Shown: piece by piece, positions 11,025 through 22,559 of the stretch
Position numbering within the stretch: the stretch's first letter is position 1
Layout of the letters: each line of letters begins with the position of its first letter
NCBI RefSeq assembly: GCF_002288925.2
Contig: NW_022098037.1
Coordinates: forward strand, 5,768,287-5,832,286
Direction of reading: 5' to 3'
DNA from: Delphinapterus leucas
Taxonomy: Eukaryota > Chordata > Mammalia > Artiodactyla > Monodontidae
DNA length: 64,000 bases
Position numbers and translations under genes: made by a program
Notes under the pieces: model-generated
What the model saw: the letters and a program-made list of their open reading frames with translations, nothing else
Database searches by the model: none
What the model was told of the DNA's origin: nothing

Positions 11025-11850
11025 AACCTGTTCACTCATGCATTCATTCAACATTTATTAAGTACTTTCTATCTTCCATGATTTCAACAAAGATTTATTA
11101 CTGGTACATATGTGCTCGGCTTTGGGTAATGGTGAATAAAATAGATATGAGTCGACCCTAATAGAAGTACTGTTTATGCCCACGGTTTGACAGAGATCGT
11201 GGTGTCCAAAAACTCACTCTTTAGCCGGAAGACAAACTGGTAAGCCAACCTGCAGACACAATGTCATGAGTGTATGGAGGTGTTCATTGGGAATGAGTGG
11301 TAAGCTCTCCATGTGTCATGGGAAGGCTTCTCTAAGAAGCTAATGCAGTAGCTGGACCTTGAAAGAAAAACAAGAGATTTCAGACATTTGGGGAAACATG
11401 TTTTTTAAAATTAATTAATTAATTAATTAATTAGCGGTACGTGGGCCTCTCACTGTCGTGACCTCTCCCATTGCGGAGCACAGGCTCCGGACGCGCAGGC
11501 TCAGCGGCCATGGCTCACAGGCCTAGCCGCTCCATGGCATGTGGGATCCTCCTGGACCGGGACACGAACCCGCGTCCCCTGCATTGGCAGGCGGACTCTC
11601 AACCACTGCGCCACCAGGGAAGCCCGGGAAACATGTTTTGAGTAGAGCGAGTGGCAGGATGCTGAGGCATGGGAATGTGAAACATCATGCACGGTTTGGA
11701 ATGCAGAGCTCTGAGGGCGTGGGGACAGGGGGGCAAAGCTAGGCCATGTGAGGCCTTGTGAACCATGTCTTAGAACTCGGATTTTATTGTGAGGCGTATG
11801 GAGGCGGTTGATGGTTGTGAAACAGAGAAGTGACATGATCAGGTTTGCCT
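11025..11850 (-). mobile_element. L2 relic split by a SINE
   Basis: The left part has 'cattcattcaacatttattaagtact', the antisense L2 end. The right part has 'ggccttgtgaaccatgt ... ggattttattgtgagg ... gaagtgacatgatcaggttt', the antisense L2 block further upstream. A CHR SINE (11,405-11,625) interrupts the element. Confidence 0.8.
11405..11625 (-). mobile_element. CHR SINE, short form, recent
   Basis: Antisense copy ending CCACCAGGGAAGCCC. A 14-base perfect target duplication GGGAAACATGTTTT lies at 11,391-11,404 and 11,626-11,639. The tail side is an unusual TTAA array (11,409-11,433) instead of a plain T-run. Confidence 0.96.
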
Positions 11851-12139
11851 TTTAGGAAAACCATCTACCAACATTGTGACTCCAGGAGCTACTAGAGAGA
11901 CTGGATCAGTGCAACTTGGCCACTCCCTGGATGCAGGTGTGTGTGTGGAGCTGACAGGGTATGGGGGAGGGAGTCTAGGAGACTCCCAGGCTTCTGGCTT
12001 TTTGCAGCAGCCTCTGTTTGACCCCCAGACTCCAGACTTTTCACACTAAACGCATTCTGCAGGTGACAACCAGACCTATCTTCCTGGAACAGATCTTTTG
12101 TCATGTTGCTTCCTTGTTACAAAACATTCAGTCAGGGTT

Positions 12140-12560
12140 TCTCACTCCACAAATACGAATTTCTGAGCTTCCTTCCAAGGCCCTTTGTTGGGTCTACTCT
12201 CTGGTTCCAACTTTAAATCCTTCTGCTCACCAGAACACTCCTCTTTCCATTGCTGCAAAGACATTCCTTTCTCTTCCATCTCGGTGTCCCTGTATCTTCC
12301 TTCTGGATACCTTAAGCACACCATCCTCCAAGGCTAGCCTAGCTTCATCTCCCTCATATGGCCTTCTCTGACCACTTCATGCCTTGCTGATCCGCTGTAT
12401 CTTCATCTACTGCAGTTTGGAGCTAAGTACGTAAGACTAGAATATGAGCCTCACAAGGGCAGGGATTTTGTTTATTTCACTGCTACATTCCCACACTTGG
12501 GAACAGTGCCTGGAACATGGTAGGTATTTGATAAACATTTGCTGAATGAATGAATGATTA
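12140..12560 (+). mobile_element. L2 3' end
   Basis: Sense L2: 'gccttctctgaccacttcatg', 'gcctcacaagggcagggattttgttt', 'gaacagtgcctggaacatggtaggtatttgataaacatttgctgaatgaatgaatg'. It converges on the antisense L2 at 11,025-11,850. Confidence 0.85.
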
Positions 12561-12708
12561 TTCGGTCCTCCATAAATATTTAAGAAAGAAAACATTCTCA
12601 AGAAATAGAACATTTGATGGATCTGATCATTAAGTCAACCAGCATATACTGAGTGATTGCTCTGTGACAAGCATTGTGATGGTTTCTGTGTATTCAAAAA
12701 GTAATTAC

Positions 12709-12916
12709 GGGCTTCCCTGGTGGCGCAGTGGTTGCGAGTCTGCCTGACGATGCAGGGGACACGGGTTCGTGCCCCGGTCCGGGAAGATCCCACATGCCGC
12801 AGTGCGGCTGGGCCCGTGAGCCATGGCCGCTGAGCCTGCGTGTCCGGAGCCTGTGCTCCACAACGGGAGAGGCCACAACGGTGAGAGGCCCGCGTAGCGC
12901 AAAAAAAAAAAAAAAA
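12709..12916 (+). mobile_element. CHR SINE, short form, recent
   Basis: Full-length sense copy with a 16-base A-tail. Flanks share AATTAC (12,703-12,708 and at the end of the tail), so the target duplication is short or partly merged with the A-tail. Confidence 0.94.
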
Positions 12917-13079
12917 TTACACCTGGAGTCCTCAGTGTGAACAAAGTCATTATCCTACAGATCAGAATCTGATGAATATTTACATTTTAGCACACATAAA
13001 CATCAGTAGGGAACAGTACAAACAATTTTTGTTAAAAAACCCCACAGAATTTCATGTCCCTTAGATTTCGAAGTCTTAT

Positions 13080-13940
13080 TTTCAAAGACTTATTTTCAAA
13101 GTCTGATAATACCAAACTTTGGTAAAGATGTGGAGAAATAGCCACCCTCAAACACAGCTAATGGGGAGGAAAATTAGTCCAATCATTTTGGTGGGCAGTT
13201 TTCCAGTTATCTAGTAAAAGTGAAGATGGGTGTACAAGACAGTCCAGTAATTCTACTCCTACACAGGAAAGTTCTCAGACGTGTGCTTGGAGACAGAAAC
13301 GATAGTGCTAAATGGTAGCACAGTTTGAAACAAACAGCTAGAAACAACCAAAATGTCTCACCAGCAGCAGAATGGATAAATAAATTGTGGTTGTATCCCG
13401 GTGGTGGAATCTTCTGGAGCTGTGACATGAATGAGCTTGAGCTATAACTATCCACATGACTCAGTCTCACAAATGTTATATTGAATTTTTTAAAAAAGCA
13501 AGGTGTAGAATAATAATGCATAAGGATCCTCTTTACATAAAGTTTAAACATAGAATATAATACAATATATTATGTGTGAATTGATATAAATGTAGTAAAA
13601 GTATAAAATATGCCTGTTAAGGTGACCAACCATCTCAGTTTGCCTAGAAATTTGTTTTACCGCTGAAAGTTCCATATCCTGGAAACCCTCCATTTTTCAG
13701 GCGCACCAAGACCATTGGTTGCCTTACCTGAAGAAGAGAAACATCCGGCTTAGAGTGGGGGTGACTTCTTCAGGAAGGGAAGGAAATGGGATTGCGTAAA
13801 GCTACGCTGAGTATAATTCAGCTGAATTTGTAATGTTCTGTTTCATAAACTGGATTATGGGTATGCGGGTATTTGTTATATTATTCTCCATTTGTACATC
13901 TTAAATATTTCATAATTAGGAAACAACCCCCCCAAACCTC
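13080..13940 (+). mobile_element. Old L1 3' end, split
   Basis: 'aaagatgtggagaaatagccaccctc', 'tccagtaattctactcctacacagg', 'gaatggataaataaattgtgg' follow the order of an L1M 3' region. After the foreign repeat at 13,619-13,730 it resumes with 'tggattatgggtatgcgggtatttgttatattattctcc' and 'cttaaatatttcataatt', the L1M terminus. Confidence 0.8.
13619..13730. mobile_element. Palindromic-end interspersed repeat, copy 1
   Basis: Begins GGTGACCAACCATC and ends near CCATTGGTTGCCTTA, so the ends are approximate inverted repeats. A second copy in the same orientation is at 30,952-31,070. The structure suggests a small non-autonomous DNA transposon; I cannot name the family. It sits inside the old L1 above. 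Confidence 0.65.
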
Positions 13941-13959
13941 CTATAATGGATGCACCCCC

Positions 13960-14385
13960 AGCTTTCAGGACTGAAGCACTCACTCCTTCAGCTGCCTGGA
14001 GTGCTGGCAGGTTCATCATCTTACTCTCACCCGAGTTTTGAACTTCCCCCATTCCTAACTGGCTTTGTTTGAATGGATACACTTCATTTCTGGGGGCAGC
14101 CTGCAGTCAATGACTGCTTGATACATGGCTGTAAAGGCTCATTCCTCGTTCCTCAATTCGGGACCCTTCTGAAGGGCCACCCAGGCTTCAGAGCTCCCTG
14201 CAGGGTCAGCTGAAGTGTCTGTTGTGATAGCATCACAGCCCACCTTCTTCTGCCCAGTCTCGCCTCCTTCCCTTCCCTTCCAGGTGTTGACCTGAGAGTA
14301 CTCCCCAGTAGACAGGATGCATGCAGATCTCCATCTCAGAGTCTTTTTTCCAGGAGAACTTGACCTGTGACACTGTCCTTCCAAG
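13960..14385 (+). mobile_element. LTR-like ancient repeat, family unsure
   Basis: The series 'ctggctttgtttgaatggatacacttcatttctgggggcagcctg', 'gggtcagctgaagtgtc', and the ending 'ctccatctcagagtctt--ttccagg--aacttgacctg' matches a common mammalian repeat that I recall as LTR-like. No intact open frame is present. Confidence 0.4.
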
Positions 14386-15065
14386 AAAAAGTGAAAGAGA
14401 GAGGGAGAGACACTGAGATCACAAATTGTGAAATGACTCCCTTGCCTCTTTTTTTCTTTAGCACCTGCCTACTCCACTTTGTATCCCAGTTAATTTTTAA
14501 ATCTCAAGCTTATATACTACACAGAATTCTAGGTCTGGATGTAAAAAAGAAACAGAGAAACACTGATTATTTTTTAATGAACAGTAACAAAGTGATATAA
14601 TTTTTATTTCCCACAGAGGGGTTTTGTGGGTTAGAGAACATTCTAGCACCTGTTTTTGCTGTTCCCATCAAATGAGTCATTGAGAGGGATCGGGTGATTC
14701 CATCTGAGCAGAGGTGTATGACTCTGAAAAAAAATAAACAGAGTCTAAAACAATACGTAATGAGCCACTGACTTGTGTCATGTGGATAATAAATCCTCTC
14801 AGAACAGAGAGGAGGGGAAAGTCAGTGAGGTAAAGCAATGGGATCAGGTTCAGAACACCATTACAGAATAAAAATAAATGAGAAAAAGAAGGAGCGTCTC
14901 AAAGCAGTCATCTTTCCACAAGCCTAGCAGATCTAGGAGAAAGTTCAGTCATTTGATCTTGGACCATAACCTAAAATCTGCCAAGACCACTCTCACCACT
15001 ATCCTTTCCCAGTCTTGATCCCATAACCTTCCAAACTCCAAGACTGCAGGGCTCCCTCCCCTAGA
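14386..15065. other. Unclassified DNA
   Basis: No gene or named repeat is visible. The stretch is moderately AT-rich and includes a small GA-rich patch near 14,395-14,410. Confidence 0.4.

Positions 15066-15068
<3 letters not shown>

Positions 15069-15097
<29 letters not shown>
15069..15097. repeat. (CA)n microsatellite
   Basis: About 14 perfect CA repeats, long enough to be polymorphic. Confidence 0.97.
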
Positions 15098-15204
15098 GCC
15101 AAAATTCCTACCATGGTTCCTAAGCCCCCTGATAATGTCTCATGTCTCCCTCGCCAAGTTCCCTAATGGGAGGAGGTACGGTTTGGTACTGCTTTCTAAA
15201 TTCT

Positions 15205-15430
15205 GCTGGCAGGAAAGGGCTCTGGAAGTCAGCTAGATTTAAATCACAGCTCTACCACTCACTAGCTATGTGACCTGGGTCAAGTAACCACACCTCAATT
15301 TCCTCAACTATGAATTGAGAATAAACCTCCTAACGTAGGTAGGAGGACTAAGCAAGAAAATGTTTGCTAAGCATTAAGGGCAATGCTTGGAAAATCTGTG
15401 TAGAGTTTAATAAATGATGGATTACTTGAA
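15205..15430 (+). mobile_element. MIR SINE
   Basis: Nearly complete sense MIR: 'ggctctggaagtcagctagatttaaatcacagctctaccactcactagctatgtgacctgggtcaagta', then 'cctcaatttcctcaactatgaa', ending 'gtttaataaatgatgg'. Confidence 0.88.
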
Positions 15431-15559
15431 TATTTTTAAATGTAAAAATAATGATTCTAAGAAGGTGTAGGAAAAAACGCATACATATTTCAATACTATG
15501 CAAATTATTTTAAACTGACTGTGATGTAGGATTAAAATAAATCTAGTGAGGAAAGAAGG

Positions 15560-16340
15560 GAGGACTAAACTTCACGTTCCTACCAAACCATCTGTAGAAA
15601 TGTTAAAATTAGAACATTCTTGTGACAGAATTGTCATGTTCATTGAACTGAATTGTCAGGGGAAAAAAATGGTCAGGTTCTGTTCAATGTTACAATTCCT
15701 ATGAGAGTAATTAAAATCTGAAGTTCTGTTTCTTTATTTAGAAATAATGTCTGCTTGAAAAAAGAGCTCTAATTGTCCCTATTTACACACTGGCTGCAAG
15801 AGCCCATTCTAGGCAGACAGACAACTCTGTAATTAGCCCCCTTCAAGAACAAAGCAGTGACCATCTTTCAGCTGCTTTCTGGCTTTTGAGCTTAGGAAGC
15901 AAAGGAGATTTTTTGGCTCGCTTGCAAAATGGAATTTAAATCTGCCCCAAGCAGTCAGTTGCAAGAATGATAATTGCACAGTTTGTTACAATTGATTTAT
16001 AGAGGCCCCAGGAAAGAATGAAGAGCTTCTAGCTAAAATTGTCAAATGAATAATCAGTGATATGTGAAATTTTCTCTTAAGACTTTAATGGCTGTATTTA
16101 GAATAAAATGGTAATGTTGACCTATTTCTCATGCAGTGAATAAACCAGCTGATATTTTGGAGTGTCTATTAATCATTCTTACAGACACCACCCTTCCGAA
16201 TATCCACTAGGATCTGCTTTATATTAGTATTTTGCACATTTCAGATGAACTTTCAATGAAACAAATTTCGATTAATTGAATTACGCCTTGTAAAAGAATG
16301 TAGGCAAAAGTTAAAATTGTGCTACTGGGACCAACAAAAA
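15560..16340. promoter_or_regulatory. Repeat-poor block, conserved-noncoding candidate
   Basis: About 780 bases with no recognisable repeat, in a window that is otherwise dense with them. It contains homeodomain-type cores (CTAATTG at 15,769, GTAATTAG at 15,829), a SOX-like AACAAAG (15,848) and an E-box CAGCTG (15,869) clustered within about 110 bases. This is only motif co-occurrence; no conservation data are available here. Confidence 0.3.
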
Positions 16341-16499
16341 CTTTTATGTGCCACCAGAATCTTCTGCAAAGAGCGTATAGACTGAATTAACCTACCCCCT
16401 CTCCCTTGCAAAACACACATATAATATACACACGCATATATACACACTCAGCTCCAAAGGAATGATTCCACTTCGGTGTGTCACATGCAAATATTCTGC
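16341..16499. other. Unclassified DNA with CA/TA-rich patch
   Basis: A short impure CA/TA-rich patch lies at about 16,412-16,450. Nothing else is recognised. Confidence 0.5.
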
Positions 16500-16770
16500 T
16501 TGTTTCATTCAGTCTAGCAGTCTATGATGTGAATTTAATCTAGCTACATTTATTGTGATTACTGATGTAATTTGGACTCTCTCTGCTCTTTTACTCTGCT
16601 ATTTTATTAGTTTTTCATAATTCTTTGCTCTTGATTACAGCCTCCATCCTTTATCTCTTTTAAGATTTTAACGTAAGTAAAGATCCTTTGGGGATTGCTA
16701 TATTTCTATTTCTTTGGCTAATAAACTTTCCTATTTGTTTGGTTTGTTAGTATCTTTCCTGGGTTTGGAT
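16500..16770 (-). mobile_element. Possible old L1 fragment
   Basis: 'tagctacatttattgtgattactgatgtaatttggact' resembles antisense L1 ORF2. The match fades on both sides. Confidence 0.4.
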
Positions 16771-16840
16771 TACTGCATGAGTTTGTAAACTTGCGGCCTC
16801 ATCCCTCGCTCATTACTCTTCCTGTTCTACAATGACTTTT

Positions 16841-17043
16841 TTTTTTTTTTGCAGTACGCGGGCCTCGCACTGTTGTGGCCTCTCCCGTTGCGGAGCACAG
16901 GCTCTGGACTCGCAGGCTCAGCGGCCATGGCTCATGGGCCCAGCCGCTCCGCGGCATGTGGGATCTTCCCGGCCCGGGGCACGAACCCGTGTCCCCTGCA
17001 TCGGCAGGTGGACTCCCAACCATTGCGCCACCAGGGAAGCCCC
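16841..17043 (-). mobile_element. CHR SINE, short form
   Basis: Antisense copy with a T-run tail. The target duplication is imperfect: ACAATGACTTTTT (16,829-16,841) against ACAATAACGTTTT (17,044-17,056). Confidence 0.94.
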
Positions 17044-17835
17044 ACAATAACGTTTTAAAAAAATTATGACTATAGATTTTTAAATTTGAGACTATATAAG
17101 CTATCATTTTAATGTATCTGGGCTGGAATTTAAAAATTCCATGTACTCTTCTCTATTGTGACAGGAAACCAATTTATTTGACTTAAAAATCAAATATTGA
17201 AAGAAAAGATAAAGCAGAAAAATATATCAAACATGTTTATAGAGTTAAATAGGACACTGGAGGAACCAGCAATGAAGCCCAGATCAGATTTTCAGCTTAG
17301 CAACCAAGAAGTTGCTGCTGCTACTCATGAAGATAAGGGCCTTGGAGGAGGAACAAGTTCGCCTCAGATTTCCTGCCCGTATATTAGGGAGAATCAAGCT
17401 ATTGTGAGGGACCAGGTATAACAAGCCTCTTAGGAACTAGTCGTGTGCTTCATTAGACGAACCACTTCCGAGCTCTCATCTGCAGGGGCTCCGGGGGAAA
17501 GCAGAGGGCCCACACAGTACGGGGAGTGGGATGGGGGCCTGAGGCAGAAGTGTCCAGGAGGTCCCTAGGGGATTTCTTGTCACCTTAGAGTGACAGTAAG
17601 AACTGCACAGAAGGAAGGTGAAGGAACTTAGAAGCCTTTTAAGAAACATAACAGTAGCCATACGCTGCTTGAGAGCTGAGAGAAAGAAACCATCCACAAA
17701 GAGGTCAAACTCTTGACCTATGATTTTCGGTTAGGATTTTGTGTAGGTTTTTATCTGCTAATACCATATCATCATGCTTAACAGTTTTTAATGTTGCATT
17801 ATTTTATGTCATCTTGTAAAAACTTTGGAGGGTAA
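17044..17835. other. Unclassified DNA
   Basis: No gene or named repeat seen. A 74-codon frame at 17,197-17,421 has no recognisable domain and no splice-site context. Confidence 0.4.
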
Positions 17836-17837
17836 GA

Positions 17838-17912
17838 AGAACAGATATTATCTCCATTTTACAGATGAGAAAGCTGAGGCTCAGGGAGATGGTCTTATTT
17901 AAGTTTTCATGG
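17838..17912 (-). mobile_element. MIR fragment
   Basis: 'attatctccattttacagatgagaaagctgaggctcaggga' is the antisense MIR core. Confidence 0.8.
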
Positions 17913-18587
17913 CTAGAAAATATGAAAATCAGGATTAATGCCAAATATTTTGATTTTTATTTCCTTGCTCTTCCAGTTTCTTGTTATTGCCTCTCAACAT
18001 GCATCTTGTTAGTGGGGAACCCTTTTTCTCATCTCCTGATGTATCCTTCCCAGGAAGGACACTCCATCAGTTTAACTCCTGACCTCTCTCCCTTTCCTCA
18101 CTCCAGCCCGGGGAGGTAGTAATTTACCTGATAGGTAAATTTAGGAAGAATTCTCCCCTTATTCGTTTTGTGAAGGAGTTTGCCTGCCCAGAGAGAATAT
18201 CTACTCTACTCTGCAATTCTAAGAGGTGTGGGGGAGATGGGTGGGTGGGTGGGAGTCGGGAAGATTTTCTAGCTCATTTCTGCCCAGAATTTGGTACTTA
18301 AATTTGCCTAATCCAGTCAACAGGCCCATTTGGTTAATACCCTAAACTCTACCCTCCATCTAGCTTCTATTTTGAATCACATTGGTATCCTGGCTTCTAT
18401 CCTTACTCATTATTTTAGTTCTCATCTTGCTCAGAGCCTGGACAAAAAATAGGGTTACTATTTATTGGAGACCTCCCGTATAATCTGCAACACCCTAGGG
18501 AGTTTGGAAATAAGAATGAGGTATGGGAGCAAACAGTCATGACCAAATACTACAATAACCACAGGAATATTGCACAACTCAGAATTA
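17913..18587. other. Unclassified DNA
   Basis: No supported feature except a short GGGT array near 18,238-18,255. Confidence 0.4.
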
Positions 18588-18724
18588 GGGACTTCCTTGG
18601 CAGTCCACTGGTTAAGACTCCACGCTTCCACTGCAGGGGCCATGCGTTTGATCCCTGGCCGGGGAGCTAAGATCACCCCGCATGCCATGTGGCACGGCCC
18701 AGAAAAAAATTATATAAAAAAAGA
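18588..18724 (+). mobile_element. tRNA-only CHR-type SINE
   Basis: Starts GGGACTTCCTTGGCAGTCC, has the tRNA-like head with a B-box-like region (TTTGATCCCTGG) and ends directly in an A-rich tail after 'gcatgccatgtggcacggcc'. It is the shorter, older SINE class, with no second module. Confidence 0.88.
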
Positions 18725-19764
18725 AAATATATTAGACATCAACAGAACTTAGCTAGGAGAATCCATTTAAGTATGAGTAGCAGTTGATAGATGGAAATGC
18801 TGAAAATGAAACCCATTCTCTTAGGAGAAAAATCAGTGGACCAGGTAACAAATTAACCGCTATTCACTGCTTAAAGTCTCTAGGAGCAGAAATAAAGTCA
18901 ATGCATACGAGGTATGCAGTGGTTCAAAGAAATAGCATCAGAAATGAACACGAAGGTGAAGCATTAAGCTTATGGCAAAAATCAGTTTTATAAAATAGCC
19001 TTATATGTGAGCTTCTTTCCTTAAAAAGCACCTTGATAGTCACTTCTTCAGTGCAGCCTGCCCGGATTAACCTTACCCAAACAACCTTTTTGTTAAGTGC
19101 TTACTATATACTAGACACCTTTTTATACATAAAACGTACACAAATACATGGGTAAAAGCAGAATGTGGCTCCTTACTGAAGAAAGAAGTTTAGCAAACTT
19201 CTGAGTGGGGAATGAAGATGAATTTACCATGAGAATCCCTTCCACTTTGGACCAGGGCTGGCAAGCCTGTGAAAGTGTATTTGCAGATCCTGGTTCTTGT
19301 GGATAGTGGATTCATGTGTTAAAAACACCAAACACATCCCTGCTCAGGTCAGAATAGATATCACACAGCTAATCCCAGAGGGAAAGGAGAGGTTCAGTAT
19401 CTCTCTACATCTTCCCACCTCTCCTGCTTCTCTCCTGGAACTGTCAGTGTGTGTGGTCCATGTGTGTGTGGTCACCTTTTGCTCACCACCTCTGAGCCTC
19501 TGATGAGGATGGTCACCTCAGGATGCTTATCTCTACTGAGTTTCTGTTGCTTTTTCACTTACTAATGAAGTAATATGAGATCAGAACTGTATATCATTCT
19601 CAAAAACTGCATTGGAGATGGTGTGATGTGCATACAGTAGATAGCTCAAAACAGAAGTGTTGGAAAGCATCTGGTACTTTTCATAGTGATTTTTTTCTCT
19701 TCTACTTTGGATTTTTGCCCGGATGCTCCTGAAATGACGTATACACCCCTCTGCCAGCCTCCAA
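18725..19764. other. Unclassified DNA
   Basis: Mostly unrecognised. A short MIR-like piece ('gtgcttactatatactagacacc') is at about 19,097-19,122 and a TG-rich patch at 19,446-19,470. Confidence 0.4.
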
Positions 19765-19862
19765 ACTTCCTGCGGGCACGAATTGAGTCTTACTAATCTA
19801 TGTGACCCCTCCCCAGTGTGTGCACACAGATTGTGCTCAATAAGTACTTGGTAGATGAAAGA
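19765..19862 (+). mobile_element. L2 3' terminus
   Basis: 'cttcctgcgggcacgaattgagtctta' and 'gtgctcaataagtacttggtagatga' match the sense L2 end. Confidence 0.65.
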
Positions 19863-20169
19863 CTGGTCACATTACTGAGGGAAGAAAGAATTCTAAGCCA
19901 CCTCGAGATTTACTAGTTACTCTAACTTAACATCAGGCTCAGGATACTCCGCAGATGCATTCATAATGGAGAACAAAGATGTCGGGCTGTAGGGAAGAGT
20001 GGTTCTGGCAGCGGGAATTTTTTCTTGATACCTAAAAAGTTTGTGCATCAACTTTAATTATGTGCTAGTAGCTTCAAACAAAAGAAAAACGCTTTGGTGC
20101 AACTAATCTAAAAATATTTTTATTTGTCAGAAATAAAATTAATTTTATTAGGGTTACTAATCAGTGTTA
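19863..20169. other. Unclassified DNA
   Basis: Nothing recognised in this stretch. Confidence 0.4.
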
Positions 20170-21400
20170 ACCCGTTTTAATATTTATTGATAAATATCAC
20201 CAACTGCTTTTCAAACAACTTTTCTCGGTTTCCTACGCCACCAGAGGGATCAGAGCACACCTTCCACATCGCTTCTCTCCCTTCCCCAACTCTGGGTAGT
20301 AACCTTTTTTCCCTAAAGTTTCACTTAATGAAAAATGCTAATTTGCGGTTCTTTTCCTTCTTATTTCTTTGACTATACTACTGAGGCTGAACAATTTCTC
20401 CTATTACTGTCCTTTGCTCATTTTTATCCCCAGCAATCATAGTGGTCTTCTTGCTAATGTGCATAAATGTTATTACATAAAGGTAAAAACTACTAAATGC
20501 TGCCTATGTCCTTGTTGTATAGGTAGTTTTTCCAGTTGACCTGTCTTTTCCTTGGTTATATTTTTCATGTGAAGAAGTTTCAAAATTGTGTGCAGTAAAA
20601 TCTCCCCCACTCATGATTTCTTCAATCACTCCCAAGCTTGGAAAGTTGCACTGCCCCCAGAAGTTTGATAAATTTTAATTTAATTTAATTTTACTTTAAA
20701 AAAACATGGTCTGAGTTTTGTATATAAAGACTTAATCCTTTTGGAACTTACTGGGGTACATGTGTAGGATAGAAATCTAAATAATTATTTTTCTGCCAAA
20801 TTGATAGTTACGTATCTTAGTACCATTTGTTGAATTATTCTCTCCTCTACGTTATTTGGTGATGGCTTTGTGAAAAATCATTTAAATTCTTATATGTAAT
20901 AGGATCTCCACCTTCTATGTTTATTCTAGTCCAATGATCTGTTGTTGAAAGATTACCACACTATTTCAAATTTTGCTTTAGAATCTTCTACCATGTAAGA
21001 CTTTTTACCACCAATGACATTACTACTGCTTTTTGAAAGTTATTCTATATTTACCTTTGTTTACTGCTTCACATGAACTTTAAAATATTTTCCTTTTTTT
21101 CCCACGAAAATGATTCTGTTGGAATTCATCTATGAATGAATCTGCAAAGAATTGACATACTATTTAGTTTTCCAATATGGTATACCTTTCCATTAATCAA
21201 GTATTTTCACTCTTTAAGCAAAATCTTATATTTTCTTTAAAGAGGTCATACACATTTCTCATAGAAATTACTCCCTAGTATGTTTTTTTCTTGCGACTGC
21301 AACTGGAATCTCTTTCTCATTATATTTCTTAATAACTTCTCAGTGGTTTGCAGAAATGCTATTAATTTTCACAAAATGCATTTAGCTCTTATCCAGCCTT
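20170..21400 (-). mobile_element. Old L1 (L1M class) block
   Basis: Antisense L1 ORF2 3' part: 'tatcaccaactgcttttcaaacaact', 'ccagttgacctgtcttttccttgg', 'ggaacttactggggtacatgtgtagga', 'ccatttgttgaattattc', 'ctagtccaatgatctgt'. The order follows an antisense L1 from 3' to 5'. It is highly diverged. Confidence 0.72.
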
Positions 21401-22261
21401 TTCAAAACCATGGGTCCTATCTTTTGTAGAGGAGTATTAGGAGAAGCATTCATGGAAGAACATTTCTGTGCCATTTATAGAAAATCCAGAGTCGCCATGT
21501 GACTCAAACGCCCTTTATATGAGAGATGAACATAGGTTTCTCTTATGGGGTGAAGAGATATATCTATGCCCTCTGCATCCCTGGTCTTAGAAATGCTGCT
21601 TTCCCTCCCGTTGTTATGGAACAATCCCAGCTGTTCTTCAGGAATGCTCTTTCCTAGTCTCGTCGGTGTTGCAATCCTTGCTCTGGGCCTCTTGGCTTGG
21701 GCAGCCCGTTCACAGCGCTCCGGTGGCTTTGAGAGTGTGGCCTCTCACCATGCCCTCACAATGCTACTCCTCTAGTTTTGGTGTCGCTAGCTGCTACCAC
21801 TGAGCGACTCCTTGTCTCCATTTGTCCTTCTCACCTGGGGGTCCTTCCAGCCAGACTAGACCCTGGTGCAGAGCCAGAAGCAACAGCCCATCTTGTTTCC
21901 TTTTTGTTCCCCAAGAAATCCAAAGCTAAACTTGGATGATTTAGCTTACCCCATGCTCTTCTCTTCTTTGGATGGTTTTTCAGTCTTCTAAATATTTTTC
22001 ATTGTCTTGTTTTATATATGATTTAGCATAATAAACCACATCAAGTCTTTTCTAAAAATAGGCAAGATATATAAATCTTAGCAAATTTTTCTAAGATTCA
22101 TGGTTTTCTGGTTAAGATTTTATGAGTTATTAAATAAACTACACCATGTATGCTATTCAGATTAACAGCATTAAAAAAAAAAAAAGAATGAAGCAGTGGG
22201 GAAAGGGCACATGTATTACTATGTAACCGATTTTCCATTCAGAAAACAAGCTAGAATACTT
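21401..22261. other. Unclassified DNA
   Basis: No exon or named repeat recognised. A 13-base A-run lies near 22,172. Confidence 0.4.
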
Positions 22262-22335
22262 CCTGGGTGTCTATGTATGTATATATGTGTGTGTTTATTT
22301 TTTTATATATACCCATGTGTATGTATGTATATAGG
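22262..22335. repeat. TA/TG-rich low-complexity tract
   Basis: Impure repeats of TATG and TGTG ('ctatgtatgtatatatgtgtgtg', 'gtatgtatgtatatagg'). Likely a decayed microsatellite. Confidence 0.75.
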
Positions 22336-22559
22336 TTATTCAAAACATACATGTGCACACAGGTGATATTAAAAATAGTTTAAAACAACAGTCACCTAAA
22401 TTTGCATATAAATAAAAATTTTAAAATACATTCCCTTTTGTTCTCTAATAAAACTGCTTTAAACAATGTAAGTTGTAGTGAAAACGATGCATCAAATAAT
22501 TTCTAAATTGTTTGTTGATTTTTAGAAATTGCTGGTGTGACATTGTATATGACCTAGCT

